DNA of 43,663 nucleotides. Source: Clostridia bacterium. GTDB lineage: Bacteria > Bacillota > Clostridia > Oscillospirales > CAG-382. The translations under genes and the position numbers were made by a program. Of the stretch, positions 26,723 to 35,606 are shown one piece after another (the first letter of the stretch is position 1; each line of letters opens with the position of its first letter). The notes under the pieces were generated by a model. It had not been told where the DNA came from. It saw nothing but the letters and a program-made list of their open reading frames with translations, and made no database searches. The DNA lies in contig JAFQHL010000015.1 of NCBI GenBank assembly GCA_017397955.1, positions 1 through 43,663 of the forward strand. Direction: 5' to 3'.

Positions 26723-27211
26723 TTATAAAGCTTTTTTATACAAACTTTTGTATACCCCTGCACCAACGGTTGCCATAAGTGATATTTCTTTTACCTCAAA
26801 TGTTGCCTGCGGTACAAATACAAACGGCTCATCCTGCTTTTTAAATCTGCGTACAATGGTTATGTGTGGCTTAAAGGGCTTTTCGTCAAACCAAACATTG
26901 TTTTCTTTTAAGACCTTTGTCAATTGTGTTTGCATATCGTTAAGCGCTTTGTTGTCACTAACAGAAACAAAGTAAGTGTTCCCAAAATTTTCAAGTTCTT
27001 TTGTACTGAGGTAAAAAGGCAAAGCCTCAATTAAATTCATGGCTTTTTTTATGTTGTCTATATTCTCCGTTTCACCCAAAAATGCTAAGGTTATGTGATA
27101 AGAATCTTTGGGACAAAAGCTGCCTTCGCCAAAAAACGCAAGGCTGCCTGCCGTAGATGATATTGCGTTTTTAACTCTGTCGTCAAGCTCTATGGCAATA
27201 AAAAGGCGCAA
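26723..27211 (-). CDS. thpR: RNA 2',3'-cyclic phosphodiesterase
   Basis: This 162-residue protein of the 2H phosphoesterase superfamily (LigT/ThpR type) opens 2',3'-cyclic phosphates at RNA ends. Both catalytic HxT motifs are present: His39-Ile-Thr41 (SYHITLAFLG) and His116-Ile-Thr118 (FKPHITIVRR). Length is typical for the family. The start is TTG at 27211, 8 bases after AGGAGG; an ATG in that gap is in another frame. It is divergent from the helveticin-like gene. Cellular role in bacteria is poorly known. Confidence 0.92.
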   Translation of the reverse strand: MRLFIAIELDDRVKNAISSTAGSLAFFGEGSFCPKDSYHITLAFLGETENIDNIKKAMNLIEALPFYLSTKELENFGNTYFVSVSDNKALNDMQTQLTKVLKENNVWFDEKPFKPHITIVRRFKKQDEPFVFVPQATFEVKEISLMATVGAGVYKSLYKKAL

Positions 27212-27241
27212 AAAACATTCCTCCTATCAAGGCTTTGCGGT

Positions 27242-27270
27242 ATTTTACCATTATTTTTATAAAAATACAA
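27242..27270 (-). promoter_or_regulatory. promoter of thpR
   Basis: TTGTAT (27270-27265), a 17-base spacer and an extended -10 TGGTAAAAT (hexamer 27247-27242) lie on the minus strand. Confidence 0.6.
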
Positions 27271-27342
27271 GAATTTTTGTATAAATTTTATTGCAAAAAA
27301 GAATTAAATATGTTAAACTTTCACAAGGAGGTGCTTTTAACA

Positions 27343-29709
27343 ATGAAACGTTTAATGTCTTTTGTTCTAGCCATGGTGCTTTGTATTCCGTTGATTTGCT
27401 TGGATTTTGAAGAAGTACACGCCTATACCTCTTACACAAAAACACCAAACCCCGTTATGACCTTGAAAAATCTGGGTACAAACAAGGCGGTACAGCAGTT
27501 TTATTTCTATAACGATGGCGAGGGGAATCGCTATGTTTTCACTACACAGCGTGTCACTTCCTCTGTCTACCTGTCCCGCTGTCTTGTGTCCGATGACGGT
27601 CTTACTGCCACCTGCCTTGACTATGTAATACTGAAGGATTACGGACACGGTGAGGCACTGGCGGTGCACGAGTATCAGGGTCAGGTGTATGTATGGATTA
27701 ACGGTAACACTATTACCGATACAACCGACGAGCTGTATACCTCTACTTACTGGGCGCGTAATGTGTCCCGTTTCATCTATACGCCCGACGCTTCTTCATC
27801 TACAGGTGCAAAAATAACAAACGAGAAAAAACTGACTAACTTTTTATATGCTTCCTCAAGCGGCAGCTCGCTTGTTTCCGGCGGCAGAATCTTCCGTTTG
27901 GCGTTCAGTATTTCTCCCAACTCCGACAGAATAATGTTCTGGCTTAAATTTGCCAAAGGCTCTTCTTATGTTCAGTATCTGTGTTGCTACAGCCTTTCTA
28001 AGCTTGAGGCTGCGCTTTCTGCCAGTTCGGGTTCTGTTTCCATGGCCAACATGGGCAGCCATCAGCTTGCACAGATAAGCTACAGCGGCGACCTTCCCAA
28101 CGGGTCTATGCAGGGATTGGGGATTGATGGCACAAGCACTTTGTATTTCTCCGGCGGTTCCAGCTCTCAAACACCCAAGGTTTACAAATACAGCTATACC
28201 GCTTCTTCCATCACCCTTAAAGAAGTGTGGACCGTTACCGCAAAAGCAAATGTGGAAATAGAAACGGCATATATGCTTAACGGTAACTTTTATTGTATTT
28301 TTATAGACGACACCACGGGCGACGGTAAAAAGAACAAAACAAAAATATATACCTTGGATGACTATACCATGACTCAAAAGCAAGCAAACCATAAGCACAC
28401 AATAAAGGGTTTGCCTGTTGATGATATAGTCCAGAATTTTGCATATACTGAGAATATGGCGGAGCTTTATGTCAGTCAAAAGCACGGCACGGATACGTAT
28501 ATTACCCGTTGCCTGCCCAACGGCAACGTGGCGGAAGCAAAGGATTACATAGTGCTGAAAGGTGCGGGTATCGGTGAAAGCCTTGATGTGGACCAAAGTA
28601 TAGCAGGCACCACTTATCTGTGGACGGGCGGCGCACCGGTAACGGGAAGCGACAGCTTTGCGACTACAATACAAAGGCTTCAGTACAAGGTGGATGCAAG
28701 CTCCGCAACGGGCGCATCCTATACGGCGGTTACAGTAAACGGCTTACAGTATGCCAGTGCCGACGGAACTGCTCTTGACAGTACAAGCGTAAAACGCGTA
28801 AATGTTACTAACACCTCGTCGTCAGACGATAGAATTGTTTTTCGCACTCAATTCAGCTCCGATGATATTTATTACACGGTATATACCACCAGCTTGCTCA
28901 ATCAGGCGATAAACAGCGCAGGCGGCAGCAGCTACTCTATGAAGAACGCTGCCTCTTTGGTAAAAAGCAAATTTTTGCTCAACAACAAACCAAATAATTC
29001 ATTCCAAGGCTTTGAGGCGGACGGCGTTGGCACAGACAAGAAGTTTTTGTATATGACGGGCAACTCAGGCTCTAAAATGCAATTGCCGCGTATATACAAA
29101 TACCTTTATACAAACGGTGGCAACACTACCCTAAGCGCGGTTTACAGGCTGCCCGCATTTATGCAAACAGCACAGGGCATAAAGGTTTATAATGATACTG
29201 TTTACGTTGCAATACAGCCAATTAAGGATAATGCAAACCAAACTGTTATCCGTACCCTCAGTGACAGTTACCTTGCAGACCCTGTTATAAGCGATGATTT
29301 TAGCCTTAAATTCATAGGCGCCGAAGACAGATTTGAAAACAGCGTGCTTTGCGGCTTTAATGCAGGTATAAAGGGTGTGGACGTAACCGCCTTGTTCGGT
29401 AATACCAACCCCTTGCAGATAGTGGACGGAGCAAACGCTGTTGTCACAAGCGGATACATTGGTACGGGCTTTAAAATTCAAAGCCTTGACCGTAGCGGCA
29501 AAGTGGCAGATGAGGCGGTTATTGTAGTAAGCGGCGACGTAAACGGTGATGCCAATATATCTACGGTTGACTATTTGCAGATGATAAGACATATAGCAGG
29601 GGATGCACAGGTAAGCGGTTATTATCTCTCTGCGGCAGACCTTACCGCCGATAAAGCCGTAAACACTACGGATTGTGCAGTAATAAGAAAAATTATAAGC
29701 GGCGGTTGA
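27343..29709 (+). CDS. secreted tandem helveticin-J-like propeller protein with dockerin
   Basis: This 788-residue secreted protein has a signal peptide (about 1-27, cleavage after VHA). Two homologous halves follow, about 50-345 and 362-655. Each runs through a VQ(Q/N)F start, a YI/YL-(S/T)RCL strand, G(H/I)GE(A/S)L, a (Y/T)YLW- or VYVW-type strand, NSFQGF- or NGSMQGL-type motif and a KVYKY- or RIYKY-type strand. This order resembles class III bacteriocins of the helveticin J group, which have one such unit. The helveticin call is from remembered motifs and is moderate. A pre-dockerin module (SGYIGTG near 697) and a STTD-like dockerin (about 727-786) end it. The ATG at 27343 lies 11 bases after AAGGAGG, and the signal peptide starts there. 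Binding to sugars or cell walls is possible; killing activity is unproven. Confidence 0.75.
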   Translation: MKRLMSFVLAMVLCIPLICLDFEEVHAYTSYTKTPNPVMTLKNLGTNKAVQQFYFYNDGEGNRYVFTTQRVTSSVYLSRCLVSDDGLTATCLDYVILKDYGHGEALAVHEYQGQVYVWINGNTITDTTDELYTSTYWARNVSRFIYTPDASSSTGAKITNEKKLTNFLYASSSGSSLVSGGRIFRLAFSISPNSDRIMFWLKFAKGSSYVQYLCCYSLSKLEAALSASSGSVSMANMGSHQLAQISYSGDLPNGSMQGLGIDGTSTLYFSGGSSSQTPKVYKYSYTASSITLKEVWTVTAKANVEIETAYMLNGNFYCIFIDDTTGDGKKNKTKIYTLDDYTMTQKQANHKHTIKGLPVDDIVQNFAYTENMAELYVSQKHGTDTYITRCLPNGNVAEAKDYIVLKGAGIGESLDVDQSIAGTTYLWTGGAPVTGSDSFATTIQRLQYKVDASSATGASYTAVTVNGLQYASADGTALDSTSVKRVNVTNTSSSDDRIVFRTQFSSDDIYYTVYTTSLLNQAINSAGGSSYSMKNAASLVKSKFLLNNKPNNSFQGFEADGVGTDKKFLYMTGNSGSKMQLPRIYKYLYTNGGNTTLSAVYRLPAFMQTAQGIKVYNDTVYVAIQPIKDNANQTVIRTLSDSYLADPVISDDFSLKFIGAEDRFENSVLCGFNAGIKGVDVTALFGNTNPLQIVDGANAVVTSGYIGTGFKIQSLDRSGKVADEAVIVVSGDVNGDANISTVDYLQMIRHIAGDAQVSGYYLSAADLTADKAVNTTDCAVIRKIISGG

Positions 29710-29725
29710 TAAAACGGTATATTTT

Positions 29726-29770
29726 AAGCACCGCAAAGGGAGAGTTTTTTCCTTTGCGGTGCTTTTGTTT
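29726..29770 (+). terminator. terminator of the helveticin-like gene
   Basis: AAGCACCGCAAAGG pairs perfectly with CCTTTGCGGTGCTT around 11 bases and is followed by a T-rich tail. Confidence 0.92.
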
Positions 29771-29781
29771 TGTAAAAACGG

Positions 29782-29810
29782 TTGACTTTATTTTATTTAT
29801 GAGTTACAAT
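29782..29810 (+). promoter_or_regulatory. sigma-A promoter of the bifurcating-complex operon
   Basis: TTGACT (29782-29787), a 17-base spacer and TACAAT (29805-29810) stand about 40 bases before the first gene. Confidence 0.82.
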
Positions 29811-29848
29811 AAAAGATGAACTTTTATTTATATTGGAGGAGTTTTTTT

Positions 29849-30340
29849 ATGTGCAACTGCAATTGTACAAAAAGCGACCTTACACTTTTGGACGATGTTC
29901 TTAAGCGTTACGGCGGCGACAGCGGAAATCTTATAACGGTGTTGCAGAAAGCGCAGGATATTTACGGCTATCTGCCCATCGATGTAATATATCATATAGC
30001 TGAAAACACCAACAGCACCCCCGCAAAGGTTATGGGTGTTGCAACCTTCTATACCCAATTTAGACTCAAGCCCGTTGGCAAGCATCTCATAATGCTTTGC
30101 AAGGGCACGGCTTGCCATGTTAACGGCGCAGACGGTATAGAAAAAGCTATATGTGAGCGTTTCGGTCTTGAAGACGGCGGCACCACTGAGGATGGCTTGT
30201 TTTCCCTTAAAAACGTGGCTTGCCTCGGTTGTTGCAGTCTTTCTCCCGTTATGATGATAGACGATGCAACCTACGGCTCTCTTACCCCCGATAAAGCCGT
30301 TGCAATACTTGAAGGCTTGAAGAAGGAGGCGGCAGAATGA
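29849..30340 (+). CDS. NuoE/HydC-like [2Fe-2S] subunit
   Basis: This 163-residue thioredoxin-fold ferredoxin is the small subunit of a soluble NAD-linked complex. The [2Fe-2S] ligands are Cys84 and Cys89 (CKGTACH) and Cys125 and Cys129 (CLGCC). The extreme N-terminus has three extra cysteines (MCNCNC), which is unusual. The ATG at 29849 follows GGAGGAG by 7-8 bases. It is first in the operon, and its stop overlaps the start of the NuoF-like gene, so their amounts are coupled. With the next two genes it matches an Stn-type transhydrogenase better than a hydrogenase. Confidence 0.9.
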   Translation: MCNCNCTKSDLTLLDDVLKRYGGDSGNLITVLQKAQDIYGYLPIDVIYHIAENTNSTPAKVMGVATFYTQFRLKPVGKHLIMLCKGTACHVNGADGIEKAICERFGLEDGGTTEDGLFSLKNVACLGCCSLSPVMMIDDATYGSLTPDKAVAILEGLKKEAAE

Positions 30341-32091
30341 TGCGTATAGTAGTAGGTCAGGGTAGCTGCGGTCTTGCGGCAGGTGCGGCGCAGGTATACG
30401 GCGCATTAGAGGCAAACCGTAAGGCAGAGGACGTTTTTTCAATAGAAATAACAGGCTGTATAGGCATGTGTTACCTTGAGCCGATTGTTGATATTTACGA
30501 AGGTGAAACGCTGGCAAAGCGTTTGGTGCGTGTTTCCGAAAAAGACGGCGAAAGAATAGTAAACGCTGTAAGAGCAGGGGAGTTTTCTTCCCTTGCCGAT
30601 ATAGAAATCTCTGAGGAAGACAAGAGCTTCCTTGAATTACAGACCCGTATTGCGCTCCGCAACTGCGGTATAATAGACCCCGATAAGATAGAAGCCTACG
30701 AGGCTCACGGTGGCTACAGTGCTATTCGCAAGGTGCTGGGCAGTATGAGCCCCGAAGCAGTTATAGAAGAGATCAAAACCTCCGGTCTTGCAGGCAGAGG
30801 CGGTGCAGGCTTCCCCACTTGGTTTAAGTGGAACGCCGCAAGAGCATCTGCGGGCGATAAGAAATATCTTATTTGTAACGCTGATGAAGGCGACCCCGGC
30901 GCGTTTATGGACCGTGCTGTTATAGAAAGCGACCCACATACTCTTATTGAAGGTATGCTTATCGGTGCTTATGCCATCGGCGCCTCCGAAATGGTTGTGT
31001 ATGTTCGTGCCGAATATCCTCTTGCTATCAAACGTCTTGAAAAGGCAATAGCGGCGGCAACGGAAAAGGGTTATCTTGGCAGCAATATTATGGGTAGTGA
31101 CTTTTCTTGCACTATGCGTATCAAAGCAGGTGCGGGTGCTTTTGTGTGCGGTGAGGAAACCGCACTTATCGAAAGCCTTGAAGGCAAGCGCGGTATGCCT
31201 CGCCTTAAACCTCCTTTCCCTGCACAAAAGGGGTATAACGATCTGCCCTCTAACATAAATAATGTAGAAACTTTTGCAAACGTTGCGTGGATAATAAACA
31301 ACGGCGGTGAGGCTTTTGCCGCAATGGGTACCGAAAACAGCAAGGGGACCAAGGTGTTTGCGCTTACGGGCAAAATCAACCGCGGCGGTCTTGTGGAAGT
31401 TCCTATGGGTAAGACTTTGCGCCATGTAATTTACGATATCGGCGGCGGTATCCGCGGCGGCAAGGAATTTAAGGCTGTGCAGATGGGCGGTCCTTCCGGC
31501 GGCTGTATCCCTGCAGAACTGCTTGATACGGTTATAGACTACAAGTGCCTTGGTGCAACCGGTGCAATTATGGGCTCCGGCGGTATGGTTGTTATGGACG
31601 AGGGCACCTGTATGGTTAATATGGCAAGGTTCTTCCTTGACTTTACCGCTAAGGAATCCTGCGGTAAATGTATTCATTGCCGTATTGGTACAAAGCGTAT
31701 GCTGGAGGTGCTTACCCGTATTACCGAGGGAGAGGGTAGAGAAGGCGATATAGAATTGCTTACCGAGCTGTGCCTTGGTATAAAGGACGGTGCACTCTGC
31801 GGTTTGGGTCAAACTGCACCCAACCCGGTACTTACCGCAATCAAGTATTTCAGAGAAGAGTTTGAAGCTCACATCAACGATAAAAAGTGCCCCGCAGGGG
31901 AATGTGCCGCATTGAAGCAGTACGCGATAGACAAGGAAAAATGTGTTGGCTGTTCTTTGTGTTCTCGCAATTGCCCCGTTGGCGCTATCAGCGGCAAGGT
32001 TAAGGAATATTTTGTTATCGACAGCGATAAATGTATTAAGTGCGGAAAATGTGCTTCCGTTTGCCGCTTCGGTGCAGTAAAAGTAGGATAA
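30337..32091 (+). CDS. NuoF/HydB-like flavoprotein subunit
   Basis: This 584-residue subunit should hold FMN and oxidise or reduce NAD(H). It has an N-terminal thioredoxin-like [2Fe-2S] domain (Cys11, Cys41, Cys45 visible), the FMN/NAD fold with GRGGAGFPTWFKW (about 152-164) and CNADEGDPGAF (about 185-195). The iron-sulfur motif SCGKCIHCRIGT lies near 444. Two C-terminal ferredoxin motifs follow (CVGCSLCSRNCP near 535, CIKCGKCASVC near 566). This is the arrangement of bifurcating HydB-type proteins. Two ATG codons stand in tandem at 30337 and 30340 behind GAAGGAGG. Confidence 0.93.
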   Translation: MMRIVVGQGSCGLAAGAAQVYGALEANRKAEDVFSIEITGCIGMCYLEPIVDIYEGETLAKRLVRVSEKDGERIVNAVRAGEFSSLADIEISEEDKSFLELQTRIALRNCGIIDPDKIEAYEAHGGYSAIRKVLGSMSPEAVIEEIKTSGLAGRGGAGFPTWFKWNAARASAGDKKYLICNADEGDPGAFMDRAVIESDPHTLIEGMLIGAYAIGASEMVVYVRAEYPLAIKRLEKAIAAATEKGYLGSNIMGSDFSCTMRIKAGAGAFVCGEETALIESLEGKRGMPRLKPPFPAQKGYNDLPSNINNVETFANVAWIINNGGEAFAAMGTENSKGTKVFALTGKINRGGLVEVPMGKTLRHVIYDIGGGIRGGKEFKAVQMGGPSGGCIPAELLDTVIDYKCLGATGAIMGSGGMVVMDEGTCMVNMARFFLDFTAKESCGKCIHCRIGTKRMLEVLTRITEGEGREGDIELLTELCLGIKDGALCGLGQTAPNPVLTAIKYFREEFEAHINDKKCPAGECAALKQYAIDKEKCVGCSLCSRNCPVGAISGKVKEYFVIDSDKCIKCGKCASVCRFGAVKVG

Positions 32092-32108
32092 AGGGGGATA
32101 AACATATT

Positions 32109-34133
32109 ATGGAAAAAATAAAGATTATAATCAACGGTATCCCCTTGGAGGGCGAAAAAGGCGAGACAATATTGCAAATAGCCCGTCGCGGCGGTGTGGA
32201 AATCCCCACCCTTTGCGAAAGCGAGCTTGTTAAAAACTACGGTGCTTGCGGTCTCTGCGTTGTTGAGGCTAAGGGCATGCCCAAGCTTATGCGCGCTTGC
32301 TCTACCGTAGCAAGCGACGGTATGGATATAGACACAAACAGTCCTCGCGTGCTTGCATCCCGCAAGCTGGCGCTGGAGCTGCTTATGAGTGACCACGACG
32401 GTGACTGTAAAGGTCCTTGCGGTCTGAATTGCCCCGCAGGTACCGATGTACAGGGCTATGTAAAGGCTATAGCGGACGGTGACGATGCAGAAGCAGTACG
32501 CATCCTCAGGGAAAAACTGCCCCTGCCCGCCTCTATCGGCAGAGTGTGCCCTCACCCCTGTGAAAAGGCGTGCCGCAGAAAGTATTTGGAAGAGCCCATA
32601 TCTATAGCACAGCTCAAATTCTTCGCCGCAGACAGAGTGCTTGCGGCTGACGAACAGGAGATAGTAAAAGAAGCACCCACAGGCAAAAAGGTTGCGGTTA
32701 TCGGTGCAGGCCCCGGCGGTCTTACCTCTGCATACTTTTTGGCGCTTAAGGGTCACTCAGTAACGATTTATGAGCAGATGCCCAAGGCGGGCGGTATGCT
32801 TCGCTACGGTATTCCCGAATACCGTTTGCCCAAGGCTGTTCTTGATAAAGAGATAGCCCATATCCAAAAGGCGGGCGTGGAAATACGCTGTGGCGTAACA
32901 ATAGGTAAGGATATCAGCTTTGAGGAGCTTAAAGCGCAGAACGATGCTGTTATAGTAGCCATAGGCGCGTGGACGGGTATGAAGGTAGGTTGCCCCGGTG
33001 AAGAGCTTAAGGGTGTATACGGCGGTATAGAATTTTTGCGTACCGTAGCAGAGGGTAATCCCGTGCCCCTTGGTGAAAAAGTGGTTATCGTCGGCGGCGG
33101 CAATACCGCTATGGATGCGTGCCGCAGTGCGGTAAGACTGGGTGCAAAAGAGGTAAGCGTGGTTTACCGCCGTACCGAAAAAGAAATGCCTGCCGAGAAA
33201 ATTGAAATTGAAGAAGCCAAGGAGGAAGGCGTTAACTTCCGTTTCCTCGTAAACCCCTGCGAGCTGATAGGGGAGGACGGTGTGCTTAAATCCGTTAAGC
33301 TTCAGGTAATGGAACTTGGTGAGCCCGATGCAGGCGGCAGAAGAAGCCCCGTGCCCGTAGAAGGTAAGTTTGAGTATATAGAGGCTGACAGCTTTATAGC
33401 CGCCATAGGTCAAAAGGTTTGCCCAAAGGGCTTTGAGGCGTTGGAGCTTAATCGCAGAGGTATAATCGCAGCTGACGAAAACAGTTTCCGCACCAATATA
33501 GAAGGCGTATTTGCTATAGGTGATGCAACCAACAAGGGCGCAAGCATAGCAGTAGAAGCTATCGGCGAGGGCAACCGTGCCGCCGCAGTAGTGGATGCAT
33601 ATCTAAACGGTGCAGATGTACCTTACAGAAGACCTTTTGTTTCCGAACGTAATGTGTGCGAGAAGGATTTTGAGGACAGAGAAAAACTACCTCGCGCGGT
33701 AATGCCCACCCGCCCCGCAGAAGAGCGCAAGAATGACTTTAGTGAGATATATTTGGGCTTCTCCGAAGAAGCGGCAAGGAAAGAGGCAAAGCGTTGCCTA
33801 GAATGCGGTTGTCACGATTACAAGGATTGTAAACTTATCCGTTATAGCGATATGTATCTCAATGATATAAGATTTGAAGGCGCAAAACGTCGCACCGAAA
33901 GCGAAACAAAGCTTGTGCACATAGAGCGCAACAACGGTAAATGCATCCTTTGCGGACTTTGTGTACGCGTTTGTGACGAAGTAGCCAACAAGGGTATACT
34001 CGGCTTGGTTGGCAGAGGCTTTACCACTGTTGTAAAGCCGGAGTTTGCAGATGTCAACGTTGCAAAAATCTGTGCCGAGTGCGGCAAATGCGTAGAGCTT
34101 TGTCCCACAGGAGCCCTTAAAAAATTGATATAG
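32109..34133 (+). CDS. NfnB/GltD-like FAD oxidoreductase fused to iron-sulfur domains
   Basis: This 674-residue protein begins with a NuoG-like [2Fe-2S] ferredoxin domain (about 1-80; ACGLCVVEAKG). A GltD/NfnB-like core follows, with cluster cysteines (CKGPCGLNCP near 98, CPHPCEKACRR near 147), an FAD site (VAVIGAGPGGLTSAYF near 197) and an NADP site (VVIVGGGNTAMDACRSA near 327). A C-terminal extension has a CLECGCHDYKDC cysteine cluster and two [4Fe-4S] motifs (CILCGLCVRVC, CAECGKCVELCP). Together with the two upstream subunits it suggests electron bifurcation between NADH, NADPH and ferredoxin. The ATG at 32109 follows AAGGGGG; longer in-frame starts fall inside the upstream gene. Confidence 0.88.
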   Translation: MEKIKIIINGIPLEGEKGETILQIARRGGVEIPTLCESELVKNYGACGLCVVEAKGMPKLMRACSTVASDGMDIDTNSPRVLASRKLALELLMSDHDGDCKGPCGLNCPAGTDVQGYVKAIADGDDAEAVRILREKLPLPASIGRVCPHPCEKACRRKYLEEPISIAQLKFFAADRVLAADEQEIVKEAPTGKKVAVIGAGPGGLTSAYFLALKGHSVTIYEQMPKAGGMLRYGIPEYRLPKAVLDKEIAHIQKAGVEIRCGVTIGKDISFEELKAQNDAVIVAIGAWTGMKVGCPGEELKGVYGGIEFLRTVAEGNPVPLGEKVVIVGGGNTAMDACRSAVRLGAKEVSVVYRRTEKEMPAEKIEIEEAKEEGVNFRFLVNPCELIGEDGVLKSVKLQVMELGEPDAGGRRSPVPVEGKFEYIEADSFIAAIGQKVCPKGFEALELNRRGIIAADENSFRTNIEGVFAIGDATNKGASIAVEAIGEGNRAAAVVDAYLNGADVPYRRPFVSERNVCEKDFEDREKLPRAVMPTRPAEERKNDFSEIYLGFSEEAARKEAKRCLECGCHDYKDCKLIRYSDMYLNDIRFEGAKRRTESETKLVHIERNNGKCILCGLCVRVCDEVANKGILGLVGRGFTTVVKPEFADVNVAKICAECGKCVELCPTGALKKLI

Positions 34134-34153
34134 TTTAAAGACAGAGGTTTAAA

Positions 34154-35590
34154 ATGAGCGAAGTCGGTTCTGCGGTCAAAGCACCGCAAAAGGAAAACAA
34201 AATGGGCACTATGCCCGTTGGCAAACTGCTTTTTACAATGTCTATCCCTATGATAATTTCTATGATGGTGCAGGCCTTGTATAACGTGGTGGACAGCGTG
34301 TTCGTTGCAAAGGTAGGTGCTTCCGCGCTGGATGCGGTAGGTGCGGCATTCCCCGTACAGAACATTCTTATAGGTGTAGGTACTGGCACCGCTGTTGGTG
34401 TAAACGCTCTTCTTTCCCGTTCCTTGGGTGAAAAGCAGTTTGAACGCGCAAACCGTATTGCGGAAAACGGTGTATTTCTTGCTCTTGTAGCGTATCTGGT
34501 GTTCCTTGTTTTCGGCTTTTTCGGTGTGGATATTTATATGGATTCCTGTAAGGTTGATGCTCAGACCAAGGAATACGGTATGCAGTATTTGCGTATAGTA
34601 TGTCTGTTCTCTTTTGGTGTCTATTTCCAAATAATGTTTGAGCGTCTGCTTCAATCTACCGGTAGAACCGTATATACCTTGTTTACACAGGGTATAGGCG
34701 CAATAATTAACATAATCCTTGACCCTATATTTATCTTTTCCGAGGGGCAGGAGGTATTTGGTATAACAATGCCCTTCGGCTTTGGGCTTGGTGTTGAGGG
34801 TGCGGCATACGCTACCGTTATCGGTCAGATTTTTGCCGCTTGTATGGCGGTTATCTTCAATGTCTTCAGAAACAAGGACATAAAGTTTAACTTCCTAAAA
34901 TTCCGCCCCAATCCGGGCATTATCGGTAAAATATACGCTATTGGTGTACCCTCTATACTGATGATGTGCATAGGTTCATTTATGACCTATTTTATGCAGA
35001 GAGTACTTAACGGCTTTGAAAATAAAATGGGCTACACCATTTATAACGTATACTTTAAACTTCAAAGCTTCTTCTTTATGCCTATGTTCGGTCTTAACAA
35101 CGGGCTTATCCCCATTATGGCGTACAACTTTGGCGCAGGCAACCGCAAGCGTATGATGAAGACCCTGCGCTATGCGATGACGGCAGGCTTCTGCTTCCTT
35201 ACCGTGGGCTGTCTTGTAATGCGTTTTGCGGCTCATGGATTGCTTGGAATCTTTGAGCCCGCAGGCTGTGACCTGGTAAGCTTTTACAATGTTGGCGAAA
35301 AAGCCTTGGGCACCATAAGCCTGCACCTTCCCATAGCAAGCTTTTGTATTGTTATCGGCTCTGTCTTTCAGGCTTTGGGCAAGGGCGTAAACTCTATGAT
35401 AGTTTCTGCCGCCCGCCAGCTTGTTGTGCTTATCCCTGCCGCTTATCTCCTTTCACTCACAGGCAAAATCTCCGCTGTATGGTGGGCGTTCCCCATAGCA
35501 GAAGTAATGTCAATAACCGTAAGCCTCCTGCTGTTTGCCTCTCTCTACAAAAAGATGATAAAGAATATACCGGACGGCGCGGCTGCTTAA
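34154..35590 (+). CDS. MATE-family multidrug or metabolite exporter
   Basis: This 478-residue membrane protein has about 12 hydrophobic helices in two halves. The first half shows the MATE pattern (MSIPMIISMMVQALYNVVDS, then VGVNALLSRSLGEK). The second repeats it (GVPSILMMCIGSF, then LNNGLIPIMAYNFGAG). Cation-driven export of cationic compounds is the family role; the substrate is not predictable. It lies 20 bp after the bifurcating complex and 16 bp before deoC, so it is probably in the same long operon. AGAGG precedes the ATG at 34154. Confidence 0.93.
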   Translation: MSEVGSAVKAPQKENKMGTMPVGKLLFTMSIPMIISMMVQALYNVVDSVFVAKVGASALDAVGAAFPVQNILIGVGTGTAVGVNALLSRSLGEKQFERANRIAENGVFLALVAYLVFLVFGFFGVDIYMDSCKVDAQTKEYGMQYLRIVCLFSFGVYFQIMFERLLQSTGRTVYTLFTQGIGAIINIILDPIFIFSEGQEVFGITMPFGFGLGVEGAAYATVIGQIFAACMAVIFNVFRNKDIKFNFLKFRPNPGIIGKIYAIGVPSILMMCIGSFMTYFMQRVLNGFENKMGYTIYNVYFKLQSFFFMPMFGLNNGLIPIMAYNFGAGNRKRMMKTLRYAMTAGFCFLTVGCLVMRFAAHGLLGIFEPAGCDLVSFYNVGEKALGTISLHLPIASFCIVIGSVFQALGKGVNSMIVSAARQLVVLIPAAYLLSLTGKISAVWWAFPIAEVMSITVSLLLFASLYKKMIKNIPDGAAA

Positions 35591-35606
35591 GAAAGGTAGT
35601 TTCTGA

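Noticed and set aside
27291..27319. Promoter TTGCAA-17-TAAACT for the helveticin-like gene
   Set aside because: The transcript would start about at the ribosome site, leaving almost no leader; kept only as a weak possibility.
29849..34133. [FeFe] hydrogenase HydABC
   Set aside because: The two small subunits fit, but no H-cluster subunit is present; the third protein is NfnB/GltD-like.
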